Below are positions 21,618 through 34,900 of a DNA stretch of 64,000 nucleotides, in pieces. Source of the stretch: Petrolisthes cinctipes (Eukaryota > Arthropoda > Malacostraca > Decapoda > Porcellanidae); contig JAWQEG010000262.1 of NCBI GenBank assembly GCA_033782935.1, positions 744,001 to 808,000 on the forward strand, given 5' to 3'. The notes under the pieces are model-generated. The model worked only from the letters and a program-made list of their open reading frames with translations. It ran no database searches and was not told the origin of the DNA. Both the position numbers and the translations under genes were made by a program. Each line of letters starts with the position of its first letter. Position 1 is the stretch's first letter.

Positions 21618-24600
21618 TAGAAGCAATCTGTACATGCCTACTCCTAGTTAAAATGTTTTCAAGATACAGACCCAAAACATGCTCTAAATCGATATCTTAC
21701 GTGCCCAAAAGTCGATACGTGCATGCATCTTCAGTACCCGTTTATATCTCAAATTCAGGCTCAAAATACCCGAAAATTCGATATTTTGGGGTACCAGAAG
21801 CGATCTGTAAATGCCTACTCCGTGTTACGAGTATTTTCAAAATACCAGCCCAAAACATGCTGAAAATCGATATTTTAGGTGCCCAAAGTCGATATCTCAA
21901 ATTCAGGCCCAAAACACCCGAAAATTCGATATTTTGGGGTACCAGAAGCGATCTGTACATGCCTAATCAGATACAGGCCCAAAACAAGCTGAAAATCGAT
22001 ATTTTAGGTGCCCAAAGTTAATATGTGTATGCATCTTCTGCACCCGTTTGTATCCCAAATTCAGGCTTCAAACACCCGAAAATTCGATATTTTTGGTTCC
22101 CATAAGCGATTTGTACATGCCTACTCAGATACATGCCCAAAACAAGCTGAAAATCGATATTTTAAGTGCCCAAAGTCAATATGTGTATGCATCTTCTGCA
22201 CCCGTTTATATCCCAAATTCAACCTCAGAACACCCGAAAATTCGATATTTTTGGGTCCCAGAAGCGATCTGTACAAGCCTACTCCGTGTTAGAGTATTTT
22301 CAAAGTACAGGCCCAAAACATGCTGAAAATCGATATTTTTGGTGCCCAAAGTCAATATACGCATGCATCTTCTGTACCCGTTTATATCTTAAATTCAGGC
22401 TCAAAACACCCGAAAATTCGATATTTTGGGGTCCCAGAAGCGATATGTACATATCTACTCATTGCTAGAATATTTTCAAAATATAGGCCCAAAACATGCT
22501 AAAAATCGATATTTTAGGTGCCCAAAGTCGATATCTCAAATTCAGGCCCGAAACACCCGCAAATTCGATTATTTGGGGTCCCAGAAGCGATCTGTACATG
22601 CCTAATAAGATACAGGCCCAAAACAAGCTGAAAATCGATATTTTAGGTGCCCAAAAGTCGATATGTGCATGCATCTTCTGTACCCGTTTATATCTCAAAT
22701 TCAGGCTCCAAACACCCGAAAATTCGATATTTTGGGGTTCCAGAAGCGATCTGTACATGCCTACTCGGATACAGGCCCAAAATATGCTGAAAATCGATAT
22801 TTTAGGTGCCCAAAGTCAATCTGTGTATGCATCTTCTGCACCCGTTTATATTCCAAATTAAACCTCAAAACACCCGAAAATTGGATATTTTGGGGTCCCA
22901 GATGCGATATGTACATGCCTACTCAGTGCTAGAATGTTTTCAAAATATAGGCTCAAAAAATTCTAAAAATCGATATTTTAAGTGTCCAAAATCTATGTGT
23001 GCATGCATCTTCAGTACCCATTTATATCTCAAATTCAGGCTCAAAATACCCTAAATTTCGGTATTTTTGGGTCCTAGAAGCGATCTGTACATGCCTATTC
23101 CTAGTTAGAATGTTTTCAAGATACAGACCCAAAACATGCTCAAAATCGATATTTTAGGTGCCCAAAAGTCGATATGTGAATGCATCTTTAGTACCCGTTT
23201 ATATCTCAAATTCAGGCTCAAAACACCCGAAAATTCGTTATTTTGGGGTCCCAGAAGCGATCTGTACATGCCTACACCGTGTTAGAGTATTTTCAAAATA
23301 CAGGCTCAAAACATGTTGAAAAACGATATTTTAGGTGCCCAAAGTCAATTCGTGCATGCATCTTCTGCACCCGTTAATATCCCAAATTCAACCTCAAAAC
23401 ACCCGAAAATTCGATATTGTCGGGTCCCAGATGTGACCTGTACATGCCTACTTAGTTGTAGAATATTTTCAAATTACAGGCCCAAAACATGTTGAAAATC
23501 GATATTTTAGGTGCCCTAAGTCAATATGTGTATGAATCTTCTGCACCCGTTTATATCCCAAATTCAACCTCAAAACACCCGAAAATTCGATATTTTGGGG
23601 TCCCAGATGCGATCTGTACATGCCTATTCCTAGTTAGAATGTTTTCAAGATACAGACCCAAAACATGCTCAAAATCGATCTTTTAGGTGCCCAAAATTCG
23701 ATATGTGCATGCATCTTCAGTACCCGTTTATATCTCAAATTCAGGCTCAAAACAACCAAAAATTCGATATTTTGGGGTCCCAGAAGCGACCTGTACATGC
23801 CTACTCAGATACAGGCCCAAAACATGCTGAAAATCGATATTTTAAGTGCCCAAAGTCAATATGTGTAAGCATCTTCTCCACCCGTTTATATCCCAAATTC
23901 AACCTCAAAACACCTGAAAATTTTATATTTTTTGGGTCCCAGAAGTGATTTGTACATGCCTACTCAGTGCTAGAATGTTTTCAAAATATAGGCTCAAAAC
24001 ATGCTAAAAATCGATATTTTTTATGTCCAATGTCGATATGTGCATGCATCTTCTGTACCCGTTTATATTTTAAATTCAGGCTCAAAACACCCGAAAATTC
24101 GGTATTTCTGGGTCCAAGAAGCGATCTGTACATGCCTACTCCTAGTTACAATATTTTCAAGATACAGACCCAAGACATGCTCAAAATCGATATTTTGGTG
24201 CCCAAAAGTCGATATGTGCATGCATCTTCAGTACCCGTTTATATCTCAAATTCAGGCTCAAAACAACCGAAAATTAGATATTTTGGGTCCCAGAAGCGAT
24301 CTGTACATGCCTACTCAGTACTAGAATATTTTCAAAATATAGGCCCAAAACGTGCTAAAAATCGAAATTTTAGGTGCCCAAAATCGATATCGCAAATTCA
24401 GGCCCAAAACACCCGAAAATTCGGTATTTTTGGGTCCTAGAAGCGATATGTACATGCCTACTCCTAGTTAGAATATTTTCAAGATACAGACCAAAAACAT
24501 GCTCAAAATCGATATTTTAATTGCCCATAAGTCGATATGTGCATGCATCTACTGTACCCGTTTATATCTCAAATTCAGGCTCAAAACACCCAAAAATTCG

Positions 24601-26034
24601 ATATTTTGGGGTCCCAGAGGCAATCTGTACATGCCTACTCTATGTTAGAGTATTTTCAAAATACAGGCGCAAAACATGCTGGAAATCGATCTTTTAGGTG
24701 CCCAACGTCAATATGTGAATGCATCTTCTGTACCCGTTTATATCTCAAATTCAGGCTCAAAACACCCGAAAATTCGATATTTTGGGGTCCCAGAAGCAAT
24801 CTGTACATGCCTACTCAGTGCTAGAATATTTTAAAATATAGGCCCAAAACTTGCTAAAAATCGATATTTTAGGTGCCCAAAGTCGATATCTAAAATTCAG
24901 GCTAAAAACACCCGAAAATTCGATATTTTGGGGTCCCAGAAGCGATCTGTACATGCCTACTCCGTGTTAGAGTATTTTCAAAATACATTCCGAAAACATA
25001 CTGAAAATCGATCTTTTAGGTGCTCAAAAGTCGATATGTGCATGCATCTTCTGTACCCGTTTATATCTTGAATTCAGACTCCAAACACACGAAAATTCGA
25101 TATTTTGGGGTCCCAGAAGCGACCTGTACCGGCCCAAAACTTGCTGAAAATCGATATTTTAGGTGCCCAAAGTCAATATGTGTAAGCATCTTCTGCACCC
25201 GTTTATATCCCAAATTCAACCTCAAAACACCCGAAAATTTTATATTTTTTGGGTCCCAGAAGCGATCTGTACATGCCTACTCAGTGCTAGAATGTTTTTC
25301 AAGATACAGACCCAAAACATGCTCAAAATCGACATTTTAGGTGCCCAAAAGTCGATATGTGCATGCATCTTCAGTACCCGTTTATATCTCAAATTCCGGC
25401 TCAAAACACTTGAAAATACGATATTTTGAGATCCCAGAAGCGATCTGTACATGCCTACCCCGTGTGAGAGTATTTTCTAAATACAGGCACAAAACATGCT
25501 GAAAATCGATCTTTTAGGTGCCCAAAGTCAATATGTGTATGCATCTTCTGCCCCCGTTTATATCCCAAATTCAACTTCAAAACACCCGAAAATTCGATAT
25601 TTTGGGGTCCCAGAAGCGATCTGTACATGCCTACTCAGTGCTAGAATGTTTTCAAAATACAGGCTCAAAATATGCTAAAAATCGATATTTTAAGTGTTCA
25701 AAGTCGATATGTGCATGCATCTTCAGTACCTGTTTATATCTCAAATTCAGGCTCAAAACACCCAAAAATTCGGGGTTTTTGGGTCCTAGAAGCGATCTGT
25801 ACCTGCCTACTCCTAGTTACAATATTTTCAAGATACAGGCCCAAGACATGCTCAAAATCGATATTTTAGGTGCCCAAAAGTCGATATGTGCGTGCATCAT
25901 CAGTACCAGTTTATATCTCAAATTCAGGCTCAAAACACCCAAAAATTCGATATTTTGGGGTCCCAGAGGCAATCTGTACATGCCTACTCTGTGTTAGAGT
26001 ATTTTCAAAATACAGTCCTAAAACATGCTCAAAA
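21618..26034. repeat. Diverged satellite segment without a long HOR
   Basis: About 26 monomers of the same family follow one another here without a clean long-range duplication. Weak pairings can be seen, such as 24001 with 25672 (offset 1,671) and 24537 with 25886 (offset 1,349), but they differ at many sites. The segment also holds unusual units, among them a 143-bp monomer at 25008-25150. It looks older than HOR-A. No non-satellite sequence was found in it. Confidence 0.8.
25008..25150 (+). repeat. 143-bp monomer with B-half tail deletion
   Basis: Half-unit B reads AGCGACCTGTACCGGCCCAA: the CTGTAC block is joined to CGGCCCAAAAC, removing about 33 bp with the CCTACTC, GTTAG and dyad segments. 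I found this junction nowhere else in the window. It is a private deletion that has not been amplified, unlike S1 and S2. Confidence 0.85.
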
Positions 26035-27239
26035 TCGATCATTTAGGTGCCTAAAGTCAATATGTGCATCTATCTTCCGTACCCGTTTCTATCTCAAATT
26101 CAGGCTCAAATTACCCGAAAATTTGATATTTTGGGGTCCCAGAAGCGATCTGTACATGCCTACTCAGAGCTAGAGAATTTTCAAAATATAGGCCCAAAAC
26201 ATGCTAAAAATCGATTTTTTAGGTGCCCAAAAGTCGATATGTGCATACATCTTCTGTACCCGTTTATATCTCAAATTCCGGCTCAAAACACCGGAAAATT
26301 CGATATTTTGGGGTCCCAGAAGCGATCTGTACATGCCTACTCCGTGTTAGAGTATTTTCAAAATACAGGCCCAAAACATGCTGAAAATCGATATTTTAGG
26401 TGCCCAAAGCCAATATGTGCATGCATCTTCTGTAACCGTTTATATCTCAAATTCAGGCTCAAAACACCGAAAATTCGATGTTTTGGGGTCCCAGAAGCGA
26501 TCTGTACATGTCTACTCAGTGCTAGAATATTTTCAAAATATAGGCCCAAAACATGCTAAAAATCTATATTTTATGTGCCCATAGTCGATATCTCAAATTC
26601 AGGCCCAAAACACCAGAAAATTTGATATTTTGGGGACCCAGAAGCGATCTGTACATGCCTACTCAGTGCTAAAATATTTTCAAAATATAGGCTCAAAACA
26701 TGCTAAAAATCAATATTTTAAGTGTCCAAAGTCGATAGGTGCATTCATCTTCTGTACCTGTTTATATCTCAAATTCATGCTCAAAACACCCGAAAAATCG
26801 GTATTTTTGGGTCCTAGAAGCGATCTGTACATGCCTACTCCTAGTAAGAATGTTTTCAAGATACAGACCCAAAACATTCTCAAAATCGATATTTTAGGTG
26901 CCCATAAGTCGATATGTGCATGCATCTTCAGAACCCGTTTATATCTCAAATTCAGGCTCAAAACACCAGAAAATTCAATATATGGGGGTCGTAGAAGCGA
27001 TCTGTACATGCCTACTCCGTGTTAGAGTATTTTCAAAATACAGGCCCAAAACATGCTGAAAATCGATATTTTAGGGGCATAAAAGTCGATATGTTCATGC
27101 ATCTTCAGTTCCCGTTTATATCTCAAATTCAGGCTCAAAACAACCTAAAATTCGATATTTTGGGGTCCCAGATGCCATCTGTACATGCCTACTCTGTGTT
27201 AGAGTATTTTCAAAATACAGGCCTAAAACATGCTGAAAA
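26035..27239 (+). repeat. HOR-B copy 1: seven-monomer unit (1,205 bp)
   Basis: Seven monomers start at 26035, 26211, 26388, 26563, 26710, 26886 and 27063, with lengths 176, 177, 175, 147 (S2), 176, 177 and 177 bp, summing to 1,205. The unit is recognised by its first monomer, which has CATCTATCTTCCGTACCCG and CGTTTCTATCTC. B halves run B2-like, B1, B2, B3, B4, B1, B1-like. The next copy starts exactly 1,205 bp later with matching variants in every position compared. Confidence 0.9.
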
Positions 27240-29136
27240 TCGATCTTTTAGGTGCCTAAAGTCAATATGTGCATCTATCTTCCGTACCCGTTTCTATCTC
27301 AAATTCAGGCTCAAATTACCCGAAAATTTGATATTTTGGGGTCCCAGAAGCGATCTGTACATGCCTACTCAGAGCTAGAGAATTTTCAAAATATAGGCCC
27401 AAAACATGCTAAAAATCGATTTTTTAGGTGCCCAAAAGTCGATATGTGCATGCATCTTCTGTACCCGTTTATATCTCAAATTCCGGCTCAAAACACCCGA
27501 AAATTCGATATTTTGGGGTCCCAGAAGCGATCTGTACATGCCTACTCCGTGTTAGAGTATTTCCAAAATACAGGCCGAAAACATGCTGAAAATCGATATT
27601 TTAGGTGCCCAAAGTCAATATGTGCATGCATCTTCTGTAACCGTTTATATCTCAAATTCAGGCTCAAAACACCGAAAATTCGATGTTTTGGGGTCCCAGA
27701 AGCGATCTGTACATGTCTACTCAGTGCTAGAATATTTTCAAAATATTGGCCCAAAACATGCTAAAAATCTATATTTTATGTGCCCATAGTCGATATCTCA
27801 AATTCAGGCCCAAAACACCAGAAAATTTGATGTTTTGGGGACCCAGAAGCGATCTGTACATGCCTACTCAGTGCTAGAATATTTTCAAAATATAGGCTCA
27901 AAACATGCTAAAAATCAATATTTTAAGTGTCCAAAGTCGATAGGTGCATTCATCTTCTGTACCTGTTTATATCTCAAATTCATGCTCAAAACACCCGAAA
28001 AATCGGTATTTTTGGGTCCTAGAAGCGATCTGTACATGCCTACTCCTAGTAAGAATGTTTTCAAGATACAGACCCAAAACATGCTCAAAATCGATATTTT
28101 AGGTGCCCATAAGTCGATATGTGCATGCATCTTCAGAACCCGTTTATATCTCAAATTCAGGCTTAAAACACCAGAAAATTCAATATATGGGGGTCGTTGA
28201 AGCGATCTGTACATGCCTACTCCGTGTTAGAGTATTTTCAAAATACAGGCCCAAAACATGCTGAAAATCGATATTTTAGGAGCCTAAAGTCAATATGTGT
28301 ATGCATCTTCTGCACCCAAATTTAACCTCACAAACCCGAAAATTCGATATTTTTGGGTCCCAGAAGCGATCTGTACATGCCTACTCAGTGCTAGAATGTT
28401 TTCAAAATATAGGCTCAAAACATGCTAAAAATCGATATTTTAAGTGTCCAAAGTCAATATGTGCATGCATCTTCTGTATCCGTTTATATCTCAAATTCAG
28501 GCCCAAAACACCTGAAAATTCGATATTTTGGGGTCCCAGAAGCGATCTGTACATGCCTACTCCGTGTTAGAGTATTTTCAAAATACAAGCTCAAAACATG
28601 CTGAAAATAGATATTTTAGTTGCCCAAAGTCAATACGTGCATGCATCTTCTGTACCCGTTTATATCTCAAATTCAGGCTCAAAACACCCGAAAATTCGGT
28701 ATTTTTGGGTCCTAGAAGCGATCTATACATGCTTACTCCTAGTTAGAATGTTTTCAAGATACAGACCCAAAACATGCTCAAAATCGATCTTTTAGGTGCT
28801 CAAAGTAAATATGTGCATGCATCTTCAGTACCCGTTTATATCTGAAATTCAGGCTCAAAACACCCGAAAATTCGGTATTTTTGGGTCTTAGAAGCGATCT
28901 GTACATGCCTATTCCTAGTTAGAATGTTTTCAAGATACAGACCCAAAACATGCTCAAAATCGATATTTTAGGGGAATAAAAGTCGATATGTTCATGCATC
29001 TTCAGTTCCCGTTTATATCTCAAATTCAGGCTTAAAACAACCTAAAATTCGATATTTTGGGGTCCCAGATGCCATCTGTACATGCCTACTCTGTGTTAGA
29101 GTATTTTCAAAATACAGGCCTAAAACATGCTGAAAA
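27240..29136 (+). repeat. HOR-B copy 2, expanded (1,897 bp)
   Basis: The first six monomers repeat HOR-B copy 1 at offset 1,205, including CAATATATGGGGGTCG near 28180 (26975 in copy 1). After about 28260, extra monomers are inserted, including a 164-bp unit at 28268-28431 in which CACCC is joined to AAATTTAACC with loss of GTTTATATCCC. The total of 1,897 bp fits about eleven monomers (estimate). Part of the inserted material recurs at 30330-30527 (offset 1,732 from 28598). Confidence 0.82.
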
Positions 29137-31222
29137 TCGATCTTTTAGGTGCCTAAAGTAAATATGTGCATCTATCTTCCGTACCCGTTTCTATCTCAAA
29201 TTCAGGCTCAAATTACCCGAAAATTTGATATTTTGGGGTCCCAGAAGCGATCTGTACATGCCTACTCAGAGCTAGAGAATTTTCAATATATAGGCCAAAA
29301 CATGCTAAAAATCGATTTTTTAGGTGCCCAAAAGTCGATATGTGCATACATCTTCTGTACCCGATTATATCTCAAATTCCGGCTCAAAACACCCGAAAAT
29401 TCGATATTTTGGGGTCCCAGAAGCGATCTGTACATGCCTATTCCGTGTTAGAGTATTTTCAAAATACAGGCCCAAAACATGCTGAAAATCGATATTTTAG
29501 GTGCCCAAAGTCAATATGTGCATGCATCTTCTGTAACCGTTTATATCTCAAATTCAGGCTCAAAACACCGAATATTCGATGTTTTGGGGTCCCAGAAGCG
29601 ATCTGTACATGTCTACTCAGTGCTAGAATATTTTCAAAATAGAGGCCCAAAACATGCTAAAAATCTATATTTTATGTGCCCATAGTCGATATCTCAAATT
29701 CAGGCCCAAAACACCAGAAAATTTGATATTTTGGGGACCCAGAAGCGATCTGTACATGCCTACTCAGTGCTAGAATGTTTTCAAAATATAGGTTCAAAAC
29801 ATGCTAAAAATCGATATTTTAAGTGTCCAAAGTCAATATGTGCATGCATCTTCTGTACCCGTTTATATCTCAAATTCAGGCTCAAAACACCTGAAAATTC
29901 GGTATTTTTGGGTCTTAGAAGCGATCTGTACATGCCTACTCCGTGTAAGAGTATTTTAAAAAATTCAGGCCTAAAACATGCTGAAAATCGATCTTTTAGG
30001 TGCCCAAAGTCAATATGTGCATGCTTCTTCTGTATCCGTTTTTATCTCAAATTCAGGCCCAAAACACCCGAAAATTCGATATTTTGGGGTCCCAGAAGCG
30101 ATCTGTACATGCCTACATCGTGCTAGCGTATTTTCAAAATACAGGCCCAAAACATACTGAAAATCGATATTATAGGTGCCCAAAGACAATACGTGTATGC
30201 ATCTTCTGCACCCGTTTATAACCCAAATTCAACCTCAAAACACCCGAAAATTCGATATTTTTGGGTCCCAGAAGCGATATGTACATGCCTACTCCGTGTT
30301 AGAGTATTTTCAAAATACAAGCTCAAAACATGCTAAAAATAGATATTTTAGTTGCCCAAAGTCAATACGTGCATGCATCTTCTGTACCCGTTTATATCTC
30401 AAATTCAGGCTCAAAACACCCGAAAATTCGGTATTTTTGGGTCCTAGAAGCGATCTATACATGCTTACTCCTAGTTAGAATGTTTTCAAGATACAGACCC
30501 AAAACATGCTCAAAATCGATCTTTTAGGTGCTCAAAGTCAATATGTGCATGCTTCTTCTGTATCTGTTTATATCTCAAATTCAGGCCCAAAACACCCGAA
30601 AATTCGATATTTTGGGGTCCCAGAAGCGATCTGTACATGCCTACTTCGTGTTAGCGTATTTTCAAAATACAGGCCCAAAACATACTAAAAATCGATCTTT
30701 TAGGTGCCCAAAAGTCGATATGTGCATGCATCTTCTGTACCCGTTTATATGTCAAATTCAGGCTCCAAACACCCAAAAATTCGATATTTTGGGGTCCCTG
30801 AAGTGATCTGTACATACCTACTCTGTGTTAGAGTATTTTTTAAAATTCAGGCCCAAAACATGCTGAAAATCGATATTATAGGTGTCCAAAGTCAATATGT
30901 GCATGCATCTTCAGTACCCGTTTATATCTCAAATTCAGGCTCAAAACACCCGAAAATTCGGTATTTTTGGGTCTTAGAAGCGATCTATACATGCCTATTC
31001 TTAGTTAGAATGTTTTCAAGATACAGACCCAAAACATGCTCAAAATCGATATTTTAGGGGCATAAAAGTCGATATGTTTATGCATCTTCAGTACCCGTTT
31101 ATATCTCAAATTCAGGCTCAAAACAACCTAAAATTCGATATTTTGGGGTCCCAGATGCCATCTGTACATGCCTACTCTGTGTTAGAGTATTTTGAAAATA
31201 TAGGCCTAAAACATGCTGAAAA
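29137..31222 (+). repeat. HOR-B copy 3, expanded (2,086 bp)
   Basis: The copy begins with the same CATCTATCTTCCG monomer, 1,897 bp after copy 2, and follows copy 2 at offset 1,896 through about 29800. It then diverges into monomers related to 28400-28800. The stretch 30330-30527 repeats 28598-28795, including the GTCAATACGTGCATGC variant. The length fits about twelve monomers (estimate). Confidence 0.8.
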
Positions 31223-31900
31223 TCGATCTTTTAGGTGCCTAAAGTCAATATGTGCATGCATCTTCCGTACCCGTTTCTATCTCAAATTCAGGCTCAAATC
31301 AACCGAAAATTTGATATTTTGGGGTCCCAGAAGCGATCTGTACATGCCTACTCAGAGCTAGAAAATTTTCAAAATATAGACCCAAAACATGCTAAAAATC
31401 TATATTTTATGTGCCCAAAGTCGATATCTCAAATTCAGGCCCAAAACACCAGAAAATTCGATATTTTGGGGACCCAGAAGCGATCTGTACATACCTACTC
31501 AGTGGGTGAATGTTTTTAATATATAGGCTCAAAACATGCTAAAAATCGATATTTTAAGTGTCCAAAGTCGATATGTGCATGCATCTTCTGTACCTGTTTA
31601 TATCTCAAATTCATGCTCAAAACACCCGAAAAATCGGTATTTTTGGGTCCTAGAAGCGATCTGTACATGCCTACTCCTAGTTAGAATGTTTTCAAGATAC
31701 AGACCAAAAACATGCACAAAATCGATATTTTAGGTGCCCAAAAGTCGATATGTGCATGCATCTTCTGAACCTGTTTATATCTCAAATTCAGGCTCAAAAC
31801 ACCAAAAAATTCGATATATGGGGGTCGCAGAAGCGATCTGTACATGCCTACTCCGTGTTAGAGTATTTTCAAAATACAGGCCCAAAACATGCTGAAAATC
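31223..31900 (+). repeat. HOR-B copy 4, partial
   Basis: It opens with the HOR-B first monomer in a slightly different form (CATGCATCTTCCG, CAAATCAACCG) and then moves directly to the S2 unit with CTATATTTTATGTGCCC, skipping the second and third monomers of the unit. It continues through the AAGTGTCC monomer, a B4 half and the GATATATGGGGGTCG monomer, ending near 31900. It is a shortened, more diverged copy. Confidence 0.75.
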
Positions 31901-34900
31901 GATATTTTAGGTGCCCAAAGTCAATATTTGTATACATCTTCTGCACCCGTTTATATTCCAAATTCAACATCAAAACACCCGAAAATTCGATATTTTTGGG
32001 TCCTAGAAGCGATCTGTACATGCTTACTCCTGGTTAGAATGTTTTCAAGATACAGACCCAAAACATGCTCAATATCGATATTTTAGGCGCATAAAAGTCG
32101 ATATGTGCATGCTTCTTCAGCACTCGTTTATATCTCAAATTCAGGCTCAAAACACCCGAAAATTCGATATTTTGGGGTCCCAGAAGCGATCTGTACATGC
32201 CTACTCCGTGTTAGAATATTTTCAAAATACAGGCCCAAAACATACTGAAAATCGATCTTTTAGGTGCCCAAAAGTCGATATGTGCATGCATCTTCTGTAC
32301 CCGTTTATATCTCAAATTCAGGTTCCAAACACCCGAAAATTCGATATTTTGGGGTCCCAGAAGCGATCTGTACATGCGTACTCAATGCTAGAATATTTTC
32401 AAAATATAGGCTCAAAACATGCTAAAAATCGATATTTTAGGCGCCCAAAGTCGATATCTCAAATTCAGGCCAAAAACACCCCAAAATTTGATATTTTGGG
32501 GTCGCAGAAGCGATCTGTACATGCCTACTCCGTGTTAGAGTATTTTCAAAATACAGTCCCCAAACATACTGAAAATCGATCTTTTAGGTGACCAAAATTC
32601 GATATGTGCATGCTTCTTCTGTACTCGTTTATATCTCAAATTCAGGCTCCAAACACCCGGAAATTCAATATTTTGGGGTCCCAGAAGCGATCTGTACATG
32701 CCTACTCAAATAGTGTCCAAAAACATGCTGAAAATCGATATTTTAGTTGCCCAAAAGTCGATATGTGCATGCATCTTCAGTACCGTTTATATCCCAAATT
32801 CAGGCTCAAAATACCCGAAAATTCGATATTTTGGGGTCGCAGAAGCGATCTGTACATGCCTACTCTGTGTTAGAGTATTTTCTAAATACAGGCCCAAAAC
32901 ATACTGAAAATCTATCTTTTAGGCGCCCAAAAGTCGATATTTGCATGCAACTTCTGTACCCGTTTATATCTCAAATTTAAGCTCCAAACACTCGAAAATT
33001 CGATATTTTGGGGTCCCAGAAGCGATCTGTACATGCCTACTCAGTGCTAGAATGTTTTCAAAATATAGGCTCAAAACATGCTAAAAATCGATATTTTAAG
33101 TATACAAAGTCGATATGTGCATGCAACTTCTGTACCCGTTTATATCTCAAATTCACTCTCAAAACACCCGAAAATTCGATATTTTGGGGTCCAAGAAGCG
33201 ATCTGTACATGCCTACTCCTAGTTAGGATGTTTTCAAGATACAGGCCCAAAACATACTGAAAATCGATCTTTTAGGTGCCCAAAAGTCAATATGTGCATG
33301 CATCTTCTGTACCCGTTTATATCTCAAATTCAGGCTCAAAACACCCGAAAATTCGATATTTTGTGGTCCCAGAAGCGATCTGTACATGCCTACTCCGTGT
33401 TAAAGTATTTTCAAAATACAGGCCCAAAACATGCTAAAAATCGATATTTTAGGTGCACAAAGTCGATATCTCAATTTTAGGCCCAAAACACCCGCAAATT
33501 CGATATTTTGGGGTCCCAAAAGCGATCTGTACATGCCTACTCCGTGTTAGAGTATTTTCAAAATACAGGCCCAAAACATACTGAAAATCGATCTTTAGGT
33601 GCCCAAGAGTCGATTGTGCATGCATCTTCTGTACCCGTTTATATCTCAAATTCAGGCTCTAAACACCCGAATATTCTATTTTTTAGGGTCATAGAAGCGA
33701 TATGTACACGCCTACTCAGATACAGGCCCAAAACATGCTGAAAGTCGATATTTTAGGTGCCCAAAATCAATATGTGTATGCATGTTCTGCACCCGTTTAT
33801 ATCCCAAATTCAACCTCAAAACACCCGAAAATTCGATATTTTGGGGTCCCAGAAGCGATCTGTACATGCCTACTCCGTGTTAGAGTATTTTTATAATACA
33901 GGCCCAAAACATGTTGAAAATCGATATTTTAGGTGCCCAAAGTCAATAAGTGCATGCATCTTCTGTACCCGTTTATATCTCAAATTTAGGCTCAAAACAC
34001 CCGAAAATTCGGTATTTTTGGGTCCTATAAGCGATCTGCACATGCCTACTCCTAGTTAGAATGTTTTTAAGATACAGATCCAAAACATGCTCAAAATCGA
34101 TATTCTAGGTGCCTAACAGTCGATTTGTGCATGAATCTTCTGTACTCGTTTATATCTCAAATTCAGGCTCAAAACACCCGAAAATTTGATATTTTGGGGT
34201 CCCAGAAGCGATATGTACATGCGTAGTCAGTGCTAAAATATTTTCAAAATATAGGCCCAAAACATGCTAAAAATCGATATTTTATGTGCCCAAAGTCGAT
34301 ATTTTAAATACAGGCACAAAACACCCGAAAATTCGATATTTTGAGGTCCCTGAAGCGATCTGTACATGCCTACTCCGTGTTAGAATATTTTCAAAATACA
34401 GGCCCAAAACATACTGAAAATCGATCTTTTAGGTGCCCAAAAGTCGATATGTGCATGCATCTTCTGTACCCGTTTATATCACAAATTCAGGTTCCAAACA
34501 CCCGAAAATTCGATATTTTGGGGTCCCAGAAGCGATCTGTACATGCGTACTCAGTGCTAGAATATTTTCAAAATATAGGCTCAAAACATGCTAAAAATCG
34601 ATATTTTAGGTGCCCAAAGTCGATATCTCAAATTCAAGCCAAAAACACCCCAAAATTTGATATTTTGGGGTCGCAGAAGCGATCTGTACATGCCTACTCC
34701 GTGTTGGAGTATTTTCAAAATACAGTCCCAAAACATACTGAAAATCGATCTTTTAGGTGCCCAAAATTCGATATGTGCATGCTTCTTCTGTACTCGTTTA
34801 TATCTCAAATTCAGGCTCCAAACACCCGAAAATTCGATATTTTGGGGTCCCAGAAGCGATCTGTACATGCCTACTACGCGATAGAGTATTTTCAAAATAC

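Noticed and set aside
21618..26034. Possible non-satellite or genic island in the diverged segment
   Set aside because: Reading through shows recognisable TCGATATTTT starts and CTGTACATGCC blocks at the expected spacing throughout, with no unique sequence.
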